Part shown: positions 9,778-17,991 of the stretch, piece by piece
How positions within the stretch are numbered: position 1 is the first letter of the stretch
How the letters are laid out: each line of letters begins with the position of its first letter
NCBI RefSeq assembly: GCF_900095305.1
Contig: NZ_FMDO01000003.1
Location: 62,001-126,000, forward strand
DNA length: 64,000 nt
Direction of reading: 5' to 3'
Origin: Proteiniborus sp. DW1
GTDB taxonomy: Bacteria; Bacillota; Clostridia; Tissierellales; Proteiniboraceae
Made by a program: the position numbers and the translations under genes
The notes under the pieces: generated by a model
What the model saw: only the letters and a program-made list of their open reading frames with translations
The model's database searches: none
Told to the model about the DNA's origin: nothing

Positions 9778-10587
9778 ATGCTAAATTCATTTAAGAAATT
9801 AAGTAAAACAAAAAAGGCTAGTGCAATTATTCTGATAACCTTTTTATTGATAGCTGTTTTTTCTAATTTGTTGATGCCTTACTCACAGGAAGACATAAGC
9901 CATCCTAGACTACTAAAGCCAAGTACAAGCCATTTACTTGGTACAGATGAAATAGGTCATGATATTTTTTCTCTCTTAATATATGGCTTTAGAATAACGA
10001 TTCTTACGACTATTGTATCAGGATTTTTCACTACACTTATAGGAACTTCTCTTGCATATATATCTGCCTACTATGGAGGAATTATTAAAACTGCTATTTC
10101 TGAAATAGCAAACCTGTTCGTAATAGTTCCTGAAATTGTAATGATTATGTTTTTTTCTTCATTAGCAAGGCCTAAACTAATCTATACCATTATGGCAATT
10201 GTATTTTTCTCATGGCCTAAAGTATATAAAATAGCACTTTTTAAAATTATGAACTATATGGAAAAGAGTAAAGTCAAATACACATTATTAATAAAAGGGA
10301 ATTGGTTTGATGTATTAAAGAAGTTGCTTCCTGATATTTTACCAGTGATGTCTACCTTCTTTGTCCTTCAATGTAATAAGGCTGTTATGTATGAGGCATC
10401 TCTCTCCTTTTTTGGTATAGGAGATCCGCTTAAGAAAACATGGGGAAAACTCATAAGAGCGGCACTAGATTATGACGAATTATACTATGATAGTACATTC
10501 TTATGGTACTTGATTCCACCAGTTTTGTGCTTAATACTATTTGTTATATCTCTTACACTTCTCTCAAGTGAAAATAAGGAACTTTAG
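9778..10587 (+). CDS. ABC transporter permease (DppC/NikC-like)
   Basis: A 269-residue second permease. It carries the DppC/NikC signature HLLGTDEIGHDIFSLLIYG after the first helix. The family EAA-loop glycine region is divergent (YTLLIKGNWFDVLKKLLPDI). The ATG directly follows the upstream TAA. The end (LSFFGIGDPLKKTWGKLIRA) is also characteristic. It forms the membrane channel with the product at 8830-9777. Confidence 0.88.
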   Translation: MLNSFKKLSKTKKASAIILITFLLIAVFSNLLMPYSQEDISHPRLLKPSTSHLLGTDEIGHDIFSLLIYGFRITILTTIVSGFFTTLIGTSLAYISAYYGGIIKTAISEIANLFVIVPEIVMIMFFSSLARPKLIYTIMAIVFFSWPKVYKIALFKIMNYMEKSKVKYTLLIKGNWFDVLKKLLPDILPVMSTFFVLQCNKAVMYEASLSFFGIGDPLKKTWGKLIRAALDYDELYYDSTFLWYLIPPVLCLILFVISLTLLSSENKEL

Positions 10588-10597
10588 AGGTGTTTAT

Positions 10598-11245
10598 ATG
10601 ATAACTATTGAAAATCTTAAAATAATCTACAATAAAAAAGCCATAAGCTATCCTAATATTCATATTAAAAGAAATGAGTTTGTAGGATTATTTGGTAAGA
10701 GCGGCTGTGGGAAAACATCGCTTTTAGAGGCTCTCTTTGGTTTAGACTTTCAAGGAGAACTAGTATATGATAAATGCACCATAAATGATGTGGATATTAA
10801 GGAGTTAGATAGCAGTAAGTATGATTATATAAGCTATTGTCCGCAGTTTTCACAAAATGCTTTTAACCCAAAGCTAAGTGTAATGGAGCATATACACCTA
10901 ACACTTAAAGGTAATGGACTGCAATATAACACAGAAGAAATAGGTGTTCTTATGGAAAGACTAGCACTAGAGCCTATTCTTCTAAACTATTATCCATATA
11001 TGCTATCTGGAGGACAAAAACAGCGGTTGATTTTACTTATTTCCATATTAAAAAGACCTAAATTATTGATTCTTGATGAACCTTCTTCAGCAATAGACCT
11101 AATCACATTAAGGAAGATAGTTGAGTTTTTAACTTCATATAAAGGCAAGCTTACCATAATAATGGTAGCTCATCAAAAAGTGCTTTTGGAAAAAGTAACG
11201 GATAGAATAATAGTCCTTGAGGAGTATGATAATGCTAAAGGTTAG
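10598..11245 (+). CDS. ABC transporter ATP-binding protein (NikD/DppD-like)
   Basis: A 215-residue ATPase with Walker A (GLFGKSGCGKTSLLEAL), Q-loop (YCPQFSQNAFNP), signature LSGGQKQRL and Walker B (LLILDEPSSAID). A longer frame opens at 10541, but AGAGGTG before the ATG at 10598 decides the start. It is much shorter than typical DppD/OppD (about 325 residues) and lacks the C-terminal oligopeptide-transporter extension, more like NikD or metallophore importer ATPases. Its 3' end overlaps the next gene by 14 bases. Confidence 0.88.
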   Translation: MITIENLKIIYNKKAISYPNIHIKRNEFVGLFGKSGCGKTSLLEALFGLDFQGELVYDKCTINDVDIKELDSSKYDYISYCPQFSQNAFNPKLSVMEHIHLTLKGNGLQYNTEEIGVLMERLALEPILLNYYPYMLSGGQKQRLILLISILKRPKLLILDEPSSAIDLITLRKIVEFLTSYKGKLTIIMVAHQKVLLEKVTDRIIVLEEYDNAKG

Positions 11246-11978
11246 AAATATTATGAAAACCTATGGAAAGTTTAGGGTTTTAGAGGATATAAGTTTTGAT
11301 TTGGAACTGGGAGAAAGTTTAGTTTTAGCAGGAAGGTCTGGAAGTGGAAAAACTACTTTAGCCAAGATAATTATTGGACTTGAACAATGTGATTCAGGAG
11401 AGGTTTTTCATTTTGGTAAGAAGCTGAATAATAACTATCGCAAAAGAACATTTTCTGAACTGGCAAAGGTTCAATATATATTTCAAGACCCTTATAGTGC
11501 GCTAGAGCCTAGCTTTACCTTGGAACGAACCTTGATGGAAACAGTTAATATATGCAGGAGAAATAACTATAAACCAATGGATATAGATGCTGCTCTTTCC
11601 ATGGTAGATAAGGGATTTTTAAATCAGAAAAAGCGCAAAATATCAACCTTTAGTGGAGGTCAGCAACAAAAAATATGTATAGCAAGGGCCTTACTTACAT
11701 ATCCAAAGTTGATAATTGCAGATGAAGCAACATCAATGCTTGACTTTGACAATAGAATAGAAATAAATTCTCTATTGAATAAAGTCAAAAAGGAATATGA
11801 GTTGTCTATAATAGCCATAGTTCATGATATAGAATTCCATAATGACAAGTGGGATAAGATAGCAGTAATAAACGAACACAAGCTAGTAGACTTTATGGAG
11901 TTTAAGGACTTTTTTCAGTATGCATCAAGTGATTACTCAAAGGAATTGATAAATAGTCATAAATATTTCTATGAGTAA
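11232..11978 (+). CDS. ABC transporter ATP-binding protein (NikE/DppF-like)
   Basis: A 248-residue ATPase with Walker A (LAGRSGSGKTTLAKI), Q-loop (YIFQDPYSALEP), signature FSGGQQQKICIARAL and a Walker B in which LILADE is replaced by LIIADEATSMLD. GAGGAG about 8 bases upstream selects the ATG at 11232 rather than the in-frame TTG at 11217. It pairs with the upstream ATPase as a heterodimer driving the importer. Like its partner it lacks the long C-terminal extension of peptide importers. Confidence 0.88.
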   Translation: MLKVRNIMKTYGKFRVLEDISFDLELGESLVLAGRSGSGKTTLAKIIIGLEQCDSGEVFHFGKKLNNNYRKRTFSELAKVQYIFQDPYSALEPSFTLERTLMETVNICRRNNYKPMDIDAALSMVDKGFLNQKKRKISTFSGGQQQKICIARALLTYPKLIIADEATSMLDFDNRIEINSLLNKVKKEYELSIIAIVHDIEFHNDKWDKIAVINEHKLVDFMEFKDFFQYASSDYSKELINSHKYFYE

Positions 11979-12030
11979 GAATAGATAAGGTGTGTACTAT
12001 TAAATAATTTGAGTAAAAGGGGTGCGGCTA

Positions 12031-13272
12031 ATGGTTGGAGATATAACATATATTGCTAAGAAAAGTTCTCGTGACCTTGCATTAGTTGAGGGAGAGACAA
12101 GAAGTAGGGTTATTCTTAAGATGGCAGAGAATATTTTGGCTAATAAGGAACAGATTTTATTGGCTAATAAGCAAGACATTGAAATAGCTAAAAAGAATGG
12201 CTTAGACGAATCTCGACTATCAATACTTACACTAAATGAGAAAAGTATTGACGCTATGGAAGAAAGCTTAAAGAGAATGTCAAGACTAATAGATCCTGTT
12301 GGAGAGAGAATTAGCTATTTGGCAAAAAAAGATGGTCTAATTATTGAGAAAAAATATGTGCCATTAGGGGTAGTTTCTGTTGTTTATGAAGCCAGACCTG
12401 ATGTAGTTACGGATTCTGTAGGTATTTGTATTCGAACAGGAAATTCAGTTATTCTAGCAGGAAGTCGTCATAGTACCAATACTGATAAATGTACTTCTGA
12501 AATACTGAGAGATACATTGAGTGAATTTGGAATATGTCCTGATAATATTCAATACTTATCTGATTGTTCTCATGAAAGTAAAATTGAACTAGCAAGACAA
12601 GATAGATTTGTAGATTTAATGGTTATTAGGGCAGGGGTAGAAGCCGTAGACAAATTAAGAGAATATGCAATTGTGCCTATTATTGTAGCAGGCGAAGGAA
12701 ATTGTCATATCTATATTGATGAGGATGCTAGCTTTGATATGGCATGTGATATTGTAGTTAATAGCAAGGTTCCAAGACCAAAGGCGTGTAATGCGGCTGA
12801 AACTATTTTGATTCATAAAGACTGGGGGGTACAGCATTTTACAGAGCTTATAAATAAGTTGCTTGAAAATAATATTGAAATATTTGGTTGTGAAAAATCT
12901 ACACAATTACATTCAAGTATAAAATCAGCTAATGAGTTCCATTTTCAACATGAATTCTTCGCTCCTGCCCTTGCAGTGAAAATAGTTGAGGATATAGATG
13001 AAGCAATTAACCACATAAATCAATATAGAACACCACATACAGAAACCATTATAAGCAATAATCTTGAAAAAGTATCTTACTTTAAGAATTATGTAGAGGC
13101 AAATGTCATATGTCACAACGCCTCAACAAGATTAACAGATGGAATTGAGTTTGGTTTAGGTGGAGAAATCGGCATAAGCACTCAGAAATTTCATGTAGGT
13201 GGACCTATAGGTATATATCATTTAATGCATCAAAAGTACTTTTTGTCTGGAAACGGCAACTTAAGGTATTAA
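12031..13272 (+). CDS. proA: Glutamate-5-semialdehyde dehydrogenase (gamma-glutamyl phosphate reductase)
   Basis: A 413-residue member of the aldehyde dehydrogenase superfamily. ProA reduces gamma-glutamyl phosphate to glutamate semialdehyde with NADPH, the second step of proline synthesis. Family motifs are PLGVVSVVYEARPDV, the catalytic cysteine in VPRPKACNAAETILIH, and the C-terminal GGEIGISTQKFHVGGPIG. The in-frame GTG at 12022 is inside the AGGGGTG ribosome site, so ATG at 12031 is chosen. proB and proC are not adjacent. It begins about 50 bases after the ABC operon and may be co-transcribed with it. The RPK of the active site and family length are intact. Confidence 0.9.
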   Translation: MVGDITYIAKKSSRDLALVEGETRSRVILKMAENILANKEQILLANKQDIEIAKKNGLDESRLSILTLNEKSIDAMEESLKRMSRLIDPVGERISYLAKKDGLIIEKKYVPLGVVSVVYEARPDVVTDSVGICIRTGNSVILAGSRHSTNTDKCTSEILRDTLSEFGICPDNIQYLSDCSHESKIELARQDRFVDLMVIRAGVEAVDKLREYAIVPIIVAGEGNCHIYIDEDASFDMACDIVVNSKVPRPKACNAAETILIHKDWGVQHFTELINKLLENNIEIFGCEKSTQLHSSIKSANEFHFQHEFFAPALAVKIVEDIDEAINHINQYRTPHTETIISNNLEKVSYFKNYVEANVICHNASTRLTDGIEFGLGGEIGISTQKFHVGGPIGIYHLMHQKYFLSGNGNLRY

Positions 13273-13415
13273 AAAATATGTTATTTTTTCTATCTAATTT
13301 TGCCATATACATATTTAAGTATTTTTATTATAATTACTATCAGAAGTAAACTAAAAACTATATACAGTAGAAAAATACTACTAAATCATATTCGGATAAG
13401 GAGAAATGAAATCAA

Positions 13416-14534
13416 ATGAACGAAGTAGTCCTTTATACTATTTTTGCATTTGCCGTATTAGGATGTATAGATAGAGTATTAGGCAGTAAATTTGGATTAG
13501 GAGAAAAGTTTGAAGAAGGTTTTAAGTCGATGGGTAGTTTAGCTATGAGCATAATAGGAATATACTCGCTAGCACCAGTGATTTCAAATCAATTGTCAAG
13601 GATAATTGCTCCAATGTTTACAGCTTTAGGTGTAGATCCTTCCATACTACCAGCATCTATTCTTGCATGTGATATGGGTGGCTATATATCAGCGGCTAGA
13701 ATGGCTCAAACGGAAGAAATGGGGATATTTTCTGGTCTTATTTTGGCATCCATGCTAGGTGCTACAGTAGTGTTCACAATTCCTATTGCAGCAAGTGCTA
13801 TTGATAAGAAGGATCATTATTTTTTTACCAAAGGAATATTATCAGGTCTGATAACCTTACCTATAGGTAGTATTGTTGGAGGAATACTTCTAGGAATCAA
13901 TATATATAAACTTATGATTAATATGATACCTGTAATTGTATTATCAGCTATCTTAGCTGTAGGACTTATTAGATGTCCTAATAAATTAATAAAAGGATTT
14001 AACTATTTTAGTAAAGTAATAGTTGCTATTGGTGCAATTGGACTTATGGTAAGCATATTTGAGAGGATATCAGGTATTACTATTATACAAGGGATGGAGC
14101 CCTTTGATGAAGGACTAAAGATAGTTGGAAGCATTGCCATAGTCCTCTGTGGAGCTTATCCAATGATGAGCTTGTTTACGAAAGCATTTAAAAAGCCCTT
14201 ATCTAAACTTGGAGAGAAGGTAGGTATAGGTGAAAATGCAGTTGCAGGAATTGTAGTATCTTTAGCTAATAATGTTCCCGCATTTGTAATGATGAAGGAT
14301 ATGGATGATAGAGGAAAGGTGCTATGCTCAGCATTTGCAGTAAGCGGAGCTTTTACATTTGGCGGACAGCTTGGATTTGTAGCTGGAGTTGATAAAACAG
14401 TCATAGTTCCTTTTATTGTTTCAAAGCTATTAGCAGGAATCTGTGCTATTGCATTAGCTGTATTGCTTACAAGAAACCTAGACGAACATAACAGAAACAC
14501 TTATGTTGAAAAAAAGAGATCAGGCTTGAATTAA
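13416..14534 (+). CDS. eutH: EutH-like ethanolamine permease
   Basis: A 372-residue membrane protein with about ten hydrophobic segments that matches EutH (start MNEVVLYTIFAFAVLGCIDR; later LVPACDMGG-like LPASILACDMGGYISAARMA and NNVPAFVMMKDMDDRGKVL). EutH takes up ethanolamine at low pH or low concentration in eut operons. No ethanolamine ammonia-lyase or microcompartment genes are present here, so it is an orphan transporter in this window. AAGGAGAAATGAAATCA precedes the ATG. Its last codons overlap the terminator of the convergent ABC-F gene. Confidence 0.85.
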   Translation: MNEVVLYTIFAFAVLGCIDRVLGSKFGLGEKFEEGFKSMGSLAMSIIGIYSLAPVISNQLSRIIAPMFTALGVDPSILPASILACDMGGYISAARMAQTEEMGIFSGLILASMLGATVVFTIPIAASAIDKKDHYFFTKGILSGLITLPIGSIVGGILLGINIYKLMINMIPVIVLSAILAVGLIRCPNKLIKGFNYFSKVIVAIGAIGLMVSIFERISGITIIQGMEPFDEGLKIVGSIAIVLCGAYPMMSLFTKAFKKPLSKLGEKVGIGENAVAGIVVSLANNVPAFVMMKDMDDRGKVLCSAFAVSGAFTFGGQLGFVAGVDKTVIVPFIVSKLLAGICAIALAVLLTRNLDEHNRNTYVEKKRSGLN

Positions 14535-14551
14535 TAATTCAAGCCTGATTA
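14512..14551 (-). terminator. Terminator for the ABC-F gene, overlapping the end of eutH
   Basis: AATCAGGCTTGAATT pairs with AATTCAAGCCTGAT; on the minus strand the hairpin is followed by CTCTTTTTTT. The stem includes the eutH stop codon, so the two convergent transcripts share it. Confidence 0.75.
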
Positions 14552-14593
14552 AATCTATATGATATTTATAGTATAAGTTTCTTTTTAAATCAA

Positions 14594-16249
14594 TTATTTC
14601 TTTAGTTCTTTAAGCTTTTTAGTGACTTCAAAATATTCCTTTTCTAAATCAGATTTTTCGTCATCCTTGCAGTTCATAAGCCTAAAAGATATATGAGATA
14701 GCTGCATCTCTAGCCTAAGTATTTCTTCATTTATATCAATATTCTTCTTTGATTGAGATTGTTTCTTTTTATTAAGATAATAAGAGTAATTTCCCAAGTA
14801 TTGGATAAGATCATTGTTAGAAAGCTCCCATATTTCTTCGGCTATTTTTTCTACAAAGTACCTATCATGAGATACAAACAGTATAGCTCCTTCATAATCA
14901 AGAAGTGCCTCCTCAATTATTTCTCTTGTAGGTATATCAAGAAAGTTAGTAGGCTCATCTAAGATTAATAGATTGTTTTCCTCAAGAATTAGCTTTAAGA
15001 AAGCTACCCTAACTCTTTCGCCATAGCTTAAGTTTTCGATTCTTTTATATACATCATCTCTTCTAAAAAGCATACAGCCTAGTAATGTTCTAACATAGCT
15101 TTCGTCACTGTTTATCTTTTTTAGCTCCTCTAGTATTGTAGAGTTTAGGTTTAGTTCTTCAAGCTCTTGAGAAAAGTAGCCTATTTTTACGGAAGGAGAG
15201 ATGCTTATATCCCCATCCAATGAGATCGTTCCCATTAGTCCTTTAAGTAAAGTGCTTTTTCCAACTCCGTTTTTACCTATAAGTCCAATTCTGGCATTTC
15301 TGTATATGCTAAAGCTAATATTTTCAAAAAGTGTTTTATCATAGGTTTTAGATATATTTTGTACTCTAATCAGAATCTCACTAGTTTTATCACTACTACC
15401 CTCAAGCTTAATGCTTATATTCTTAGGAATTTTAGGCTTTTCTTTTTCTTCAATATTCTGAAGCCTTGATATGATTGCCTTTGACCTTTTGACTATTTTA
15501 TTTGCCTTGCCTCTTTGAAAGTCATTTGCAGACATATCATTGTATCTATTTGCCCTTTCCATATGCTTTCTAGCGGCAATTTCAAGCTGTCTTTTTTTCT
15601 TGATGTATTCTTCGTATTCTAGCCTTGCTCTGTCAAGTTCAATTTTCTTTTGAGTAGCATAGAAGGTATATCCCCCACTATACTCTCTAATAGTTTTATC
15701 TTCTAACTCGAATATTTTAGAGACAGTCTTATCTAGAAAGTATCTGTCGTGGGTTACTATTAGAACAGCACCACTAAATTCATTTATGAAGTTTTCTAGC
15801 CATTCAATAGTTTCATAATCTAGATGATTAGTAGGTTCATCAAGTATTAATATATCTGGGTTTTGAAGGAGAAGCCTTATAAGGTAAAGCTTAGTTTTTT
15901 CGCCGCCACTTAATGTTTCAACTTTTTGCTTTTCTGCATCACTTAATCCAAATCTATTAAGTAACTCTAAAAACTCTCCATACTTCTTTGTTTCCTCCAT
16001 TAGTTCATATACAAACAAATTATTATTTATAAATAGATTTTGTGGAAGATAACCATATCTGCCATAGAACTTTATACTACCGCTGTCAGTTTCTAACTCT
16101 GATGTTATCACTCTAAGTAATGTAGTCTTACCGATACCGTTTCTACCAACTATTCCGATTTTATCCTTTCTATATAACTTAAAATTTATATTTTTTAATA
16201 TTTCCTTATCTTCAATAAACTTTGATACACTATTTACATCTAATAGCAT
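14594..16249 (-). CDS. ABC-F family ribosome-associated ATPase, possible antibiotic-resistance protein
   Basis: A 551-residue protein with two ATPase domains and no membrane segments, as in the ABC-F family, whose members bind the ribosomal E site and some of which rescue it from drugs. Domain 1: GIVGRNGIGKTTLLRVI, LSGGEKTKLYL, LILDEPTNHLD. Domain 2: GLIGKNGVGKSTLLKGL, LSYGERVRVAFL, LLILDEPTNFLD. The interdomain linker (about residues 190-275) is basic and helical, the part that reaches the peptidyl transferase centre. Its roughly 450-base leader holds a promoter, an 18-codon ORF and two terminators, the design seen in drug-inducible ABC-F genes such as vmlR. Drug specificity cannot be read from sequence. 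Confidence 0.85.
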   Translation of the reverse strand: MLLDVNSVSKFIEDKEILKNINFKLYRKDKIGIVGRNGIGKTTLLRVITSELETDSGSIKFYGRYGYLPQNLFINNNLFVYELMEETKKYGEFLELLNRFGLSDAEKQKVETLSGGEKTKLYLIRLLLQNPDILILDEPTNHLDYETIEWLENFINEFSGAVLIVTHDRYFLDKTVSKIFELEDKTIREYSGGYTFYATQKKIELDRARLEYEEYIKKKRQLEIAARKHMERANRYNDMSANDFQRGKANKIVKRSKAIISRLQNIEEKEKPKIPKNISIKLEGSSDKTSEILIRVQNISKTYDKTLFENISFSIYRNARIGLIGKNGVGKSTLLKGLMGTISLDGDISISPSVKIGYFSQELEELNLNSTILEELKKINSDESYVRTLLGCMLFRRDDVYKRIENLSYGERVRVAFLKLILEENNLLILDEPTNFLDIPTREIIEEALLDYEGAILFVSHDRYFVEKIAEEIWELSNNDLIQYLGNYSYYLNKKKQSQSKKNIDINEEILRLEMQLSHISFRLMNCKDDEKSDLEKEYFEVTKKLKELKK

Positions 16250-16276
16250 AGACTCAACTCCTTATGTGATTTTCTC

Positions 16277-16309
16277 AAAAAAATAAAGCTATAGGTTTAC
16301 CCTATAGCT
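16277..16309 (-). terminator. Leader terminator 2 upstream of the ABC-F gene
   Basis: On the minus strand AGCTATAGG and CCTATAGCT form a perfect 9-bp stem with a 5-base loop, followed by TTATTTTTT. It lies about 30 bases before the ABC-F start, an attenuator position. Confidence 0.75.
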
Positions 16310-16494
16310 CTATACAGGTTGCTATAATCCTCATGAACTAGCCAGATTTTTCAAGCATTTGCGCAGAGAATTAAGGAAACTTAGAATCAAGTTTCTGGGT
16401 ACTACAATTTCTCTAGCCATCTACAGCTAGATATGTCTGTAAAGACCAAACCATAGATTTAGATAATTGCAGCATAGTTCAAAGATTATAGAAC

Positions 16495-16529
16495 ACAAAA
16501 AAGCCATAGATATACAATACCCATGGCTT
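16495..16529 (-). terminator. Leader terminator 1 upstream of the ABC-F gene
   Basis: On the minus strand AAGCCAT and ATGGCTT (extended by wobble) are followed by TTTTTT. It lies about 85 bases after the leader peptide stop. Premature termination here would silence the ABC-F gene. Confidence 0.75.
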
Positions 16530-16611
16530 GAATTCAATATATAAATACAAATATTATATAAACATAATTAGCTTAAGCGCTAACTCCAATTAGACAAGGG
16601 GTACTATAAAC

Positions 16612-16668
16612 CTAGTAAATAAACAACTCTATAGATTTTTGTTGAGTTAGGTTTATTTTTATTTTCAC
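16612..16668 (-). CDS. 18-residue leader peptide of the ABC-F gene
   Basis: A GTG-started ORF (MKIKINLTQQKSIELFIY, then TAG) lies 8 bases after a perfect AGGAGGT and just downstream of a consensus promoter. Its codons overlap a potential hairpin in which AAACCTA (16645 region) pairs with TAGGTTT at the ORF end, with an inner AACTC/GAGTT stem. Ribosome stalling on this ORF could change the folding of the downstream leader. Such ORFs precede many inducible ribosome-protection genes; regulation here is inferred. Confidence 0.65.
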   Translation of the reverse strand: MKIKINLTQQKSIELFIY

Positions 16669-16698
16669 TGCATTGTACCTCCTGTATTTGATAAAAAT

Positions 16699-16727
16699 AT
16701 TATACCATATTATCCAGAAATTATCAA
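16699..16727 (-). promoter_or_regulatory. Sigma-A promoter of the ABC-F leader
   Basis: TTGATA (16722-16727) and TATAAT (16699-16704) are separated by exactly 17 bases on the minus strand. This places the transcript start near 16690, just ahead of the leader ORF ribosome site. Confidence 0.8.
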
Positions 16728-16794
16728 GAGAATAAAGCTAAGCTAAAATATTTATTTAATCACATAAGTCAAGTTAGCTTATAATCATGTTATT

Positions 16795-17256
16795 TTATTT
16801 TTCTTTTAAAAATATACAAATATCAAATTCTCCTATTGGTGTTTTTAAAGTAAGTAATAATGCCTTATCGCTTGCTAAAGAAAAAGACTTATAGTTCCCT
16901 AAAAAAATCTGAGGAGGAGATATGTCACATGTACAGTTGTTTTGTGATAAATTTGTTAATGCATTTCCTCCAATAATGTTAGCTACCTCTCCTAAGGCTG
17001 AAGAAGCAAATCCATCAATTGTATCCATTTCCATGCCTGACATTATTCTTATCATTTCTAATGCCATATCTTTTGGGAAGTTAAAAAGTATGGAACCCAT
17101 TAAATCCCCAGTGACTCCAAGCAACACATTAGCATCTTTGCTACATATCATGTCTTCAACTATCTTCATATCTCCCTTTTTTGGCTCAATGTCAAGCATA
17201 AGTTTGAAAACATCTACAGTTGCCTTATAAAAGGAGTTTATGTATTCTGCTTTCAT
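16795..17256 (-). CDS. cheX: CheX-like chemotaxis phosphatase
   Basis: A 153-residue protein of the CheC/CheX/FliY family. It carries the single E-x2-N active motif of CheX in SALGEVANIIGGN, used to dephosphorylate CheY-P. The N-terminus MKAEYINSFYKATVDVFKLM is typical. It lies 5 bases after the hemerythrin gene and is probably co-transcribed with it, an interesting pairing of an O2-binding protein with a chemotaxis signal terminator. Two chemoreceptor genes lie elsewhere in the window. Confidence 0.85.
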   Translation of the reverse strand: MKAEYINSFYKATVDVFKLMLDIEPKKGDMKIVEDMICSKDANVLLGVTGDLMGSILFNFPKDMALEMIRIMSGMEMDTIDGFASSALGEVANIIGGNALTNLSQNNCTCDISPPQIFLGNYKSFSLASDKALLLTLKTPIGEFDICIFLKEK

Positions 17257-17261
17257 TATAC

Positions 17262-17675
17262 TTATCCCTCCTTAGATTTTGCATATTCTCCAATTTTTTG
17301 ATCTATTTTACCTACATGCATAATTAACCATGTCATGAGTTTACCGCCAAACTCTTGGACTTTTTCTTCTGTGAAGCCCTCCTCTTTGAAAAGTCTTACA
17401 TAATTATTTATTCCTTCTCTAAACTTAGAATGAGCTTCTTTATGAGCTTCAATATCTGGATAATTAATTTGCTCTTGATAGATTTCCTCATCATGGAAAT
17501 GAACAATAACATATTCCTGCATGAAGCTCATGGTTTCTTTTACTTTTTCTAGTTTGTCATTCCAATTTTCATTGCTTCTAATAATTTGTGTAAAATCTGA
17601 TACCCGCCTAAATAATTCTTTGTGCTGTTCGTCAATGAGTTCTACCCCAACTGCATACTTGTCTTTCCACATCAT
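17262..17675 (-). CDS. Bacteriohemerythrin
   Basis: A 137-residue four-helix di-iron O2-binding protein. The ligand pattern is intact: His in IDEQHKELF, H...E in VHFHDEEIYQ, HKEAH and the final WLIMHVGKIDQK. Such proteins bind O2 reversibly, as store, scavenger or sensor. GGGGAG lies before the ATG pair (either ATG could be used). It is followed 5 bases later by cheX, suggesting a role in aerotaxis-type behaviour; this is inferred. Confidence 0.9.
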   Translation of the reverse strand: MMWKDKYAVGVELIDEQHKELFRRVSDFTQIIRSNENWNDKLEKVKETMSFMQEYVIVHFHDEEIYQEQINYPDIEAHKEAHSKFREGINNYVRLFKEEGFTEEKVQEFGGKLMTWLIMHVGKIDQKIGEYAKSKEG

Positions 17676-17991
17676 ATAAATCTCCCCATTTTGAATTATA
17701 ATTCATATAATGATATAAATATATAATAAATTATACCATTTTTCTATCCCAAAAAAGCATAAATAATCATTAAAAAGTTATAATATAATCAAAATATATT
17801 TGTGATGTAACTATTTATAGGACAAGCGAAAACTATTAGAGAGTTATTTAGATATTTTTGAGATTCAATACATAATAAAAAAATAAAGCTTTGTTCATAA
17901 CACCTTATCTCTATACAACATTCTCCTCATGCAGCAGCATGTCTTAGCTAATTAATATCCATTATATAGCTTGTTATAAAAAAGTGCTATA
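17676..17991. other. Intergenic region without recognised genes
   Basis: 316 AT-rich bases between the hemerythrin promoter side and the end of the MATE gene. I see no ORF with a ribosome site and no convincing structured element. Confidence 0.5.
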
